Of a stretch of 64,000 nt of DNA, positions 56,520 through 64,000 are shown piece after piece (the first letter of the stretch is position 1; the number at the start of each line of letters is the position of its first letter). Where the stretch lies: positions 2,790,001 to 2,854,000 of the forward strand of contig JAHYIO010000003.1 of assembly GCA_020543525.1 (NCBI GenBank), in the 5' to 3' direction. Origin of the DNA: Coriolopsis trogii. Lineage: Eukaryota > Basidiomycota > Agaricomycetes > Polyporales > Polyporaceae. The notes beneath the pieces were generated by a model. The model was given only the letters and a program-made list of their open reading frames with translations, did not search any database and was not told the DNA's origin. Both the position numbers and the translations under genes were made by a program.

Positions 56520-58648
56520 TTATATTCCGTTCGCAGTCCCCACATACTGAACGCCTCTTGGCACAGGTCACGACGTAGATTACCACGACATGCGACGGCA
56601 GCTAGGCAGCGCCTCCTGTCTCCTCGCAGACTACTGAGTATATCTCACAACTCATTATGCTCTTTCGTTCATCCCTAACTGTTGATTGCAACGCAGTCGA
56701 AAATTCCGTGCATGCATTGTGACTGCGGTTTTCGTTGCCTAGACAAGCTGTTGTGATATGCCTCTACGTCCATCGACGCCTCAATTCGCGCCCCATGGGC
56801 GTGAGGCAGGACGGTGGAAACGACAATGCCCGCTTATCCTGGGGATGACCACAATGGTACACTCTCACCGTCAACACACAAGTTATGGGGAACCGCATGT
56901 TAGATATATCAGACAGATACATTGATGTATCGCCATGGCTGCAAGGCCGTGATCATCCTCGTAAGGCATATGCAGCTGTACCTACGAGGACAACTGCTTT
57001 TAATGATGGCCAGACCTACAGAAGACTATTGACGAGCACACAGGCATGTTCGCCTCGACGATGCTACGGCCGTTACCTAGAAAGGCGGCTTCGTCGTTCT
57101 TAGCTCGCGTATGAGGGCCCGGCCCTGTGTTCGATCGCATTCAGTATTCTATATGAGTGTTAATGACGATACCGCAGTCGCTGATTCATCCACAGCATCT
57201 TACTTCACGGATAGCACCCCAGGAGAGTCCCCGAGCGCAAGCGATCCTCTCAAGAGACGCGCCTCCAGACGGTCCCGCTGAAGTTCGTTGCGCGGAAGCC
57301 CGCAAGAAGTGGCTGTTTTCCTGGAGAACCTCCGAGCCCGCGACGTCGTCGACGAGCACCTCCGAGACTCTACGCCATCACGACGATGCGGATCTACCTC
57401 GTACCGCGTTCGCTCTCTCCTGCTACTGATGGGCAAGCTCCCGCCAGAGCTCGCTGTCGAAGCCGCAGCCATCTAGGTGCAGCATTAATATGTGCTAAGC
57501 CTCAAGTTCCCGGTCATCCACATCTGAGGCGTGTGTCATTCAGCATCCCATATAGATGGGAAGACAACTAAAGCCACCTACGCCTCGTAACCAATTCTAT
57601 TCCCTGGTCGCTCATCTATTCCCTCATTGCTTATCCTTCCCCTAATGCGATACAGATTACTGTCTAGTTTTTTTCACCCACATATCATGCAATGCACATT
57701 CCCAATGGATGATCTCTGCGCACTTGCCTATCTCGTCGACCTATGGTCATCTTGCACGATTTGCCCCATGCCATCCTCAACAAACACTTCTGCGTGTGAG
57801 GACCGATCCCTCGGCGGGTAAGTAGGCAGGTAATATTCAAGGGTAACAACCTTTGGAAAGCTGATGAGTGATTTCAAGAGCCTTCGATACGTTGCTGGTT
57901 GAGCGGCTTACCTAGGCTATCACTGCGTCGAAGAGCGTGAGCGATTCTTCATATCGTAACTCGGACTTTGACACGGCCGTTTCTCGGAGACGCGTCAGGA
58001 CCGCTGACTTCTAGTCCTCCGATATTCCTTCCCATTCCCATTTCATGCGCACACGACGGAGCATGCCCATACGGGTATGCGCAAAGATAGATTGTGTACG
58101 GTCAAAGGAACGCGCTGTGGTCACCGGTACCGTCGGACATCTTGAAGTCACAGATCAGCAGATGCTAGTAACCACACGTTTACAGCAGCTTACGATGGGT
58201 CAGCTCGACGAGTACTCAAAGAGAGGATAAGTAGATCCGTCAAGACGGCCCTAGGCTTCAACAACACTGGCCGTTTCCGCTTTGATCTTGGGTTGGCGCA
58301 AAGGTGTAGGCTGAAGTGTTCTGCGCCACAGACGCGTTTTGCCCGTGTAACACAGGCAACATCTCAAGATCTCAACTCAACACTCAAGTTCGGTCAGGTG
58401 TTCACCATTTGTGAAGTTCATGGCACAAAACAATGCAAGTGAACAGCCATGCTGCAGTATGCAACAACCATGAGCTGTCTGACCACACCTATTATTATAC
58501 GTCGTGTAGATAGCATGTGATAGTCGGAGTACAGTAGCAGAACGAGGGGCGACACAGAGCAGGAGAACATGCAGACACAGTAAAGATTCCCCTAGAGCCT
58601 AGTCCATGAGTATTGTGAATCAAGAGGAAGTCAGCGGGAGAACATTGA
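56520..58648. other. 2.1-kb gap between convergent ATP12 and DCN1, no firm gene
   Basis: The best ORF block is at 57185-57475, where three plus-strand frames stay open for 60-90 codons, one ending LLLLMGKLPPELAVEAAAI. A stop in the middle of the most protein-like frame (near 57282) argues for chance or decay. The rest is AT-richer and holds only short ORFs; no repeat was recognised. Confidence 0.4.
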
Positions 58649-60530
58649 TTAGGCGTCAACATCGACAGTAGCCTGGGCACCGGAACCCTCGGGCTTCTTC
58701 CACGCTACGAAGTCGTCCAGCATCGAAGGCCATGCCTAGACAACGCGTCAGCATCGCGAATATACCAACAACACGCCAAAGGTACTAGACTTACACCCTC
58801 GGCATCAAAGTTCGACAGGTCGGGTTTGACAGTGCGGGAGAAGTCGAGCACCTATAAAACAAGGGGGTAGCCTCATTCAGCATCCGTGTTGCGTGTGTGC
58901 ATGTTCGCCGCAAGCAATGTCAGACAAGGACAACAACAGACGCCCCGCAGGCAATTGTCGCGTCCATGTTGCTGACAAGCGTGCGAAGGAGGGGAAGGTA
59001 CCATCGCACTGACCATATTCCATATGTCCTTGTTGACGCCTTTATACGTGCCCTTCTCCTGCGATGCATGTATCGTTAGACACGCTCTGAGAAGCTATTC
59101 GGACAACCAACCTTGATGAACTCGAGAATGTCGTTCATGATGGGATACTTCGGCGCAACGAGTACCGACCAGAATGCGCACGCGGTCTGAAGCAAAAACA
59201 GAACAATTCGGAGTGTGAGACTTGAAAGGGGGTTTCGCGGAACTGTCGACAAACCTCCATATCAATGCTCCTGCTTCCGCTGTTCACGGTGGGGAAATTC
59301 TCAGTGCGAGCGCAGATCAGCGAAGGAGGGATACGAACGGCGGCTTAGCTAAACCAAAGCAGAATGCATAAAGCTCCCCAAACGCCTTCTGCTTGTCTGC
59401 GGCATAACGGTAGTACTTTGTACGATCATAGGGTCCAGATAAATCCGACTTAGCAGCGCCCTTCTTCTTCGCATTTGCACTGCCCGACGGTTGTACAGGT
59501 GGCTTATCGAGAATAAGGAGGTCTTCGAGGTCTCGGAGGGCAAGGGACAAGGTTTGTGGACTTGACGCGCTGGCGACAATGGACCATTCACAACGCGAAC
59601 CAGGGAAGACACGTCAATGAATATTCCCAACATACCGTAGTTCCCCAGTCCCTTGCATCCATTCACTCTCCTTAAACTTCGCCATCTCCGTCGCATGCAA
59701 TTGCCATGCCAGCATGAGGGGCAGAGCGCCCTCGAGTGAGATTTCAAGGTCGGCGCACAAGGTCTCGAAACCCTCCGGGCCTATCGTCCCCGGGCTGTCC
59801 GCGTCCTCATACTGCTTGAACAGCCTGCGCGCATTGTCCTCGGAGTAAGGCTCGGGTTTAGCGACCTGTTTGCTTTGTGCCGGCTTGGAAGATGTTGCGT
59901 CCTTGCTAGGTTCATATATATCGTTTCGTTCGTGACGTAGGCAACAGAGGAGGGAGAATATTCTCATAAGAGAGAAAGCAGAGGGAAGGGGACGTAAGAC
60001 CGCACCTTAGAGACGTGCTTGCACACTGGAACGCTTAGTCAGCAATGCGGGGAACCATATGAGGCATGCAACATACCTCTTTTGGACTGATTCACGAGTC
60101 AGGTTAGGGTACGCAGCTTGCACTTGTTGTCAAAAACCAGAAAACGGTGAACGCACCTAACTTCCGCCTGTTCTGGACCACTCTTTGCCTTTGCACCCCT
60201 CCCACCTGCAGTCTTCGGAGCACGTTTTGCTTTCTTAGCTGCCGGCTCGACCTATGTCCTAGGGTTGAAGTCACTCACGCCCACAAGCGGAGAGCGTATC
60301 CGCGCACCTCAAGATTACCACCTCCCATAGCAGTCCCTACTTTTGTGCCTCTCTCGGAGGGGGCTGAGGACGTCTCGCTTGATACATCCGTGGTTGTCTT
60401 GAGACGCGAAGACGTACGGGTGGCACGGGATGCCGCTTCGGCCTTGTCTCCGGCACGTTTTCTCTGAGGCAGTTGGGCGTAAGTGTCAGCTTTCGCATAG
60501 ACTGCAGTGTAACCTCACCTTGGGTGGCAT
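58649..60530 (-). CDS. DCN1: Dcn1-like cullin neddylation factor (DCUN1)
   Basis: The ATG at 60528-60530 opens MPPK, spliced to RKRAGDKAEAASRATRTSSR and further Lys/Ser-rich low complexity (AAKKAKRAPKTAGGRGAKAK), a likely nuclear signal. The DCUN1 (potentiating neddylation) domain follows: ARRLFKQYEDADSPGTIGPE, GFETLCADLEISLEGALPLM, LAWQLHATEMAKFKESEWMQ, SLALRDLEDLL, YYRYAADKQKAFGELYAFCF, then METACAFWSVLVAP, LEFIKEKGTYKGVNKDIWNM, VLDFSRTVKPDLSNFDAEGA and WPSMLDDFVAWKK; the stop is 58649-58651. Dcn1 helps Ubc12 attach Nedd8 to cullins and so switches on SCF and other cullin ligases. The longer basic N-terminus replaces the UBA or myristoyl end found in other members. A Ser/Gly/Lys insert sits between DLLILDKPPVQ and YDRTKYYRYA. 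Confidence 0.92.
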
Positions 60531-60735
60531 GCTCCTGAGGAAGAGGTAGGAGATGTGGAGGTGGAAGGCCAGAAGGAAAGTGGACTGGCCAATAAACGCG
60601 TCGCGCCGTGGATCATCATCACGTTTCGGCAACCTCCGACTGGCTTTCCAGGCGCTTACACAGGCGACATCATCTTGCCGGCGGTCTCCGGTGCCTCTTG
60701 GATTTTGACTCCCATTCGTCTTCACTTGCTTTATC
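60531..60735. promoter_or_regulatory. shared divergent promoter, DCN1 / CIA2
   Basis: Only 205 bp lie between the ATGs, the shortest of the five divergent pairs in the window. No TATA box was seen. Confidence 0.6.
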
Positions 60736-61833
60736 ATGTCTACCGAAGTCTTCAATCCTAATCCAACCGTCTTTGCGACAGCAAAAAAGCAGACGCCTAC
60801 ATATGCAAGGGCGCACTCGCTTTGGCTTGATGACGGAGAGGAGGATGAAGACACCGCATATATGCAGTCGGAGGACGCTGAAGAGATTGATCAGGACGAG
60901 ATTTTCGGTGTGTGCACCTTGTCTGCCATGTGACTATTGAACTAACTGCCCATTACAGAGCTCATCAGGTCAATATCTGACCCCGAGCATCGCAGTATGA
61001 CTCTTGAACAATTAGCCGTCGTCTCCGCTCCCCAAATCGCCTTTGATCCCAAGTACCCGGATAGGATCACCGTAGAGTTTACCCCCACAGTGCCGCATTG
61101 TGGAATGAGCACCTTTATAGGTGAGGACTGAACCGCCCTGTTGCTTGCCGTGCTTTGTGTGTCTTTCGGTCGTGAAGTTACTGAGACAGCGATGGAGGTA
61201 GTGACTTGATTTAGCTAATCAACTCAGCCTCTCAGGATGCACTGGACTCTACTCAGGTCGCGATTGCTGATGCAGTGCAACCGTGCCTACGTGAATCGAA
61301 AAGGGGTCCGGCGGTGTATCATGACTGAGTGAACGCGGGCAACGTATACCCGCTACGCATCACATTGACATTGCTCGCGTGGTCATCGGTGCCAGGGATC
61401 CGCGCGCTGTCGGTCCAAAATCAATTTCAAAGTTTTGCCTCCATGAGATTAAATATATACGATACTTCGAGTCTTTAGCAAAGATGCTCCATCTGTTTTT
61501 GTACTTTCCACTGATACACTGACGCCATCTGTCGATTAGGTCTCTCAATCCGCGTGCGCCTGCTCCGAAGCCTCCCACAACGGTTCAAGATAGATATCCG
61601 CGTCAAGCCAGGTTCCCATCAAAGCGAACACGCACGTAAGTGTCACAATGCATCCCCATTCTGTCGTACATGGTGGGCGCGACATGCTGACGGATTCTTC
61701 CCTGCCTACTCGCTTAGTAAACAAGCAGCTGAACGACAAGGAGCGTGTTGCAGCGGCGCTAGAGAATCCCGCCCTGCTCGAGGTACTCGAGCAGTGCCTT
61801 TCTACCGCGACGAGGTCGCCCCAGGAGGACTAG
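60736..61833 (+). CDS. CIA2: cytosolic iron-sulfur assembly targeting protein Cia2 (MIP18/FAM96)
   Basis: Exons 60736-60907, 60959-61120, 61540-61635 and 61718-61830 (stop 61831-61833) give about 180 residues. An acidic N-terminus ([20 protein letters not shown]) leads to [40 protein letters not shown] with the conserved reactive Cys, [20 protein letters not shown] and [20 protein letters not shown]. These are the MIP18 boxes. With Cia1 and Met18/Mms19, Cia2 hands Fe-S clusters to cytosolic and nuclear enzymes, including DNA polymerases and helicases. Intron 2 is 419 nt, much longer than the other two. The last splice (C|GTAAGT to TTAG|TA) makes Ala-Leu where most relatives have Ala-Val. Confidence 0.94.
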
Positions 61834-64000
61834 CCGGTCGCGATGACGTTGGAACCCGTATGTAGCCCTAAGATTCACCATGTATTCTCACGCTCCTTTA
61901 TTTGCACTGTACCTGTAGACTTGATGATTCACCTCGTTTCGGTCTCAGAGCTGTTGGTTTCGGCCACACTCGGTCTCATGTCACAACATCCGCATCCCAA
62001 TCGACGACATCAACCTTGTTTTACACTGTTCTCCCGACGTTGCCTTCATTGCTCCCCGACTCAAAATGACCGCAGGCCGCCGTACACAACTGCACAAGCG
62101 TCCCGCCCGAGACCGTTCGTAGAAACGTGCATCGACCATCCGCCTTCGCTGCGTGCGCAGTCCCTAGAGCACATGGAAGCTATCGTTTTCATACCGTACC
62201 CGCTAGGTCACGATCGGATCTGTCACGATCTGGCGGCTACATCAGCCACACGTCGGGGTGTGCAACAGCTTCAATCCGGATATGCGCCAAGGCATGCTAC
62301 TCTCGACGCAGTTCGGTCTCGGTCGGCGGGCGACAAGCGGCGAGCCGTGACCATGTCTCACAAATCCGAGCGCCTGCGATGCCATTCATGCTCATCGGAC
62401 CGCTCGCAAAGGTTGCAGCGCAGTATGACACTTTCTCCACGTGGCACAGTACTACACCTGCGAGCGCGTCCATGCGCGTAGCACGGAATCCCCGATATAG
62501 GTTCAGTTCGATGCCAGATGCCAGAGGGTCGGTTTCCCCGAAGGGAGGCACCCGAGTAGGTGCCAGTCAACTTTGATTATTGAACCCGCGGCCCGCGTCT
62601 ACGCACACCGCCATGCCCATTGGAATTGGCCACCCATTTGCCACCCATCCATGATGCGCTTCCCTACCCGAGCGCATGTGTTTCCTCGGGGCGCCCTTGT
62701 CGGGCATACAACCAATCTCGGAGCCTGTGTACCATCCCAACCGCCTTTTCTTTTTTGAAAAAAAATTGAATTCAGGTAACGCGGCATTGGATTCAGGCTT
62801 GACAGCAAGTTGACGCGTTATTCTATGTGCTCCCGCCCATCGTCGCCCGGCCTTGGCACTTGCACGAGCGTAGCCAGTCGGTGGGATGGTGAGTGTCACC
62901 GGCCTTCGCCCGCGAGTGGGGTTCCCCGGTTGACTTACGGCTTTGTGGTTTGAATGGTCAAATTCCACGGGCGACCCGAGTTCAGCTAGGTGCACCTTTA
63001 TGCCTCGAGCGCTGACAATCACGAGGTGGCCGTAGCCTATGACCAAGATATGTCCTTCTCTGGCCCTCGGAGTCTGAGCGTACGCTCATGGAGGGGCTGC
63101 TGCCGGACGTAGCCTGCTTTCTTTGTGGCCCTTCGTCGTGCAGATGAGAAGTGCTGAGGGGTACCCGGTCAGCGACATATTGTTCTCGCGCGGTGGTCGT
63201 CATCGAATTCATTGAGAGTCGAGACAGCATCAGAAGATGTCTCACCTCAATGGGGGAGAGCGTTCAAGAACTTCTCGTCGCTCAAACCTCCGGGCCCGGC
63301 ATAGTTATGATCAGGAAAAAAACTCCGTCCGTGCTGCATGCTGTGGCACACCGGGGCCCGTTGTCGTCGCACCAACCGGCCGCTCATACTATGCGAGCTC
63401 TGAACGCCAGGCTCCGGGTGTGCAAACCGTCTGTATAGTGATGATGTCTACAAGCGATCATTACAGTGCGAGCGGGCTGATGCTTCATGTGACGTACTAC
63501 ACGGGACACATTCTCAGCGCGTCTCGAATGATGTTCTAAGTCAGTGTATGGAAAACCACTTGCGGTCTCGAATAGATGTCACAGTCGTCGGTGTTGCAAA
63601 GTGAAACAAGCGCGCAAAAGGCATATTACAAGTCCTTTGTATTTTGTGGCTTACATACAGCCGGTCAACAACCAGATTGCTAACACAGTGTCGGAAGAGG
63701 TAGCCAGGACTGGAAGCCATGCGGGGGCGGGTGAATGAAGGCAGTATGCAATCGCGCGCCGCACATGTACAAGAGCGCCTAGCGCTCACTGTTGCACCAA
63801 ACCGACGGCGGCACGGGGAGTTGACGGGGACGCTGGTCTGGGACGGCGGGACGTAACGACGCCCGCTGAGACGCCGCCGCACGGAGGGGAGCAGACTCAG
63901 CAGAGGAGGTCGCCCGGTGTTGTGCCACCTGCTACATACACTGGCAGACGGTGACGGCACCGCGTGCACGCGTTTGCTGCGTTGCCAAGTGCAACGCCTC
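61834..64000. other. 2.2-kb right end of the window, no assignable gene
   Basis: Several ORFs of 90-213 codons overlap on both strands (plus 61843-62481 and 62127-62576; minus 62567-63046 and 63541-63969). The minus ORF at 62567 has a coding-like start (MVIGYGHLVIVSARGIKVHL). None shows a motif that I recognise. The area may be an old repeat or the neighbourhood of a gene beyond the edge. Confidence 0.35.

Noticed and set aside
1..64000. CRISPR arrays, prophage, bacterial operons and virus genomes
   Set aside because: Spliceosomal introns throughout and eukaryotic protein families; no regularly spaced repeats and no viral gene set were seen.

Overview
The window is genomic DNA from a filamentous basidiomycete, most likely a mushroom-forming Agaricomycete. 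Genes are dense on both strands and cut by many short introns (mostly 50-75 nt, GT-AG). The recognisable proteins are fungal: Ash2/Bre2, Shr3, Mzm1, Pol5, Msh3, Atp12, a fungal PhoD-type phosphatase and a piece that looks like a FunK1 kinase. The F-box expansion and the small orphan proteins also fit an Agaricomycete. I saw no tRNA, rRNA, CRISPR array or complete transposon.

Layout. At 1-321 is the 5' part of an unrecognised gene running off the left edge. An E2 ubiquitin-conjugating enzyme (2161-3074, -) sits head-to-head with ASH2 (3522-5703, +). A PhoD-like phosphatase (5964-about 9666, -), cyclase-associated protein (10097-12143, -), a mitochondrial GGQ release factor (12535-about 13089, -) and the LYR-motif factor Mzm1 (13138-13626, -) follow; Mzm1 is divergent from linker histone H1 (14332-15625, +). 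SHR3 (16834-17743, -) is divergent from a mitochondrial RsfS/MALSU1-type factor (17962-18764, +). Then come a small stress-like protein gene with a clear TATA box (19235-19851), a MITE-like block (about 19940-20515) and an AlkB homologue (20585-22312, +).

From 22577 to 31022 lie three tandem F-box genes sharing one exon plan, several exon lengths being identical to the base. They form the accessory part of the window and are followed by a gene-poor, partly decayed stretch (31023-34604) with the FunK1-like remnant. Next, all on the minus strand, are an EI24 membrane protein (34605-36361), a BTB/POZ protein (36885-38502), an N-terminal glutamine amidohydrolase (39080-41323) and a small basidiomycete protein (41992-42393). 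A second gene-poor stretch (42394-45952) precedes POL5 (45953-51113, +), which ends 16 bp from the end of MSH3 (51130-55329, -). MSH3 is divergent from ATP12 (55550-56519, +). DCN1 (58649-60530, -) is divergent from CIA2 (60736-61833, +). I could not assign a gene to 61834-64000.

The genes do not form a pathway cluster. Two themes recur: nuclear and mitochondrial housekeeping genes in close head-to-head pairs (five intergenic promoters of about 205-705 bp), and an unusual number of protein-turnover genes (E2, three F-box proteins, BTB protein, Nt-glutamine amidase, Dcn1). All gene models come from reading splice signals and conserved protein motifs by eye; first exons and very small exons are the least certain parts.
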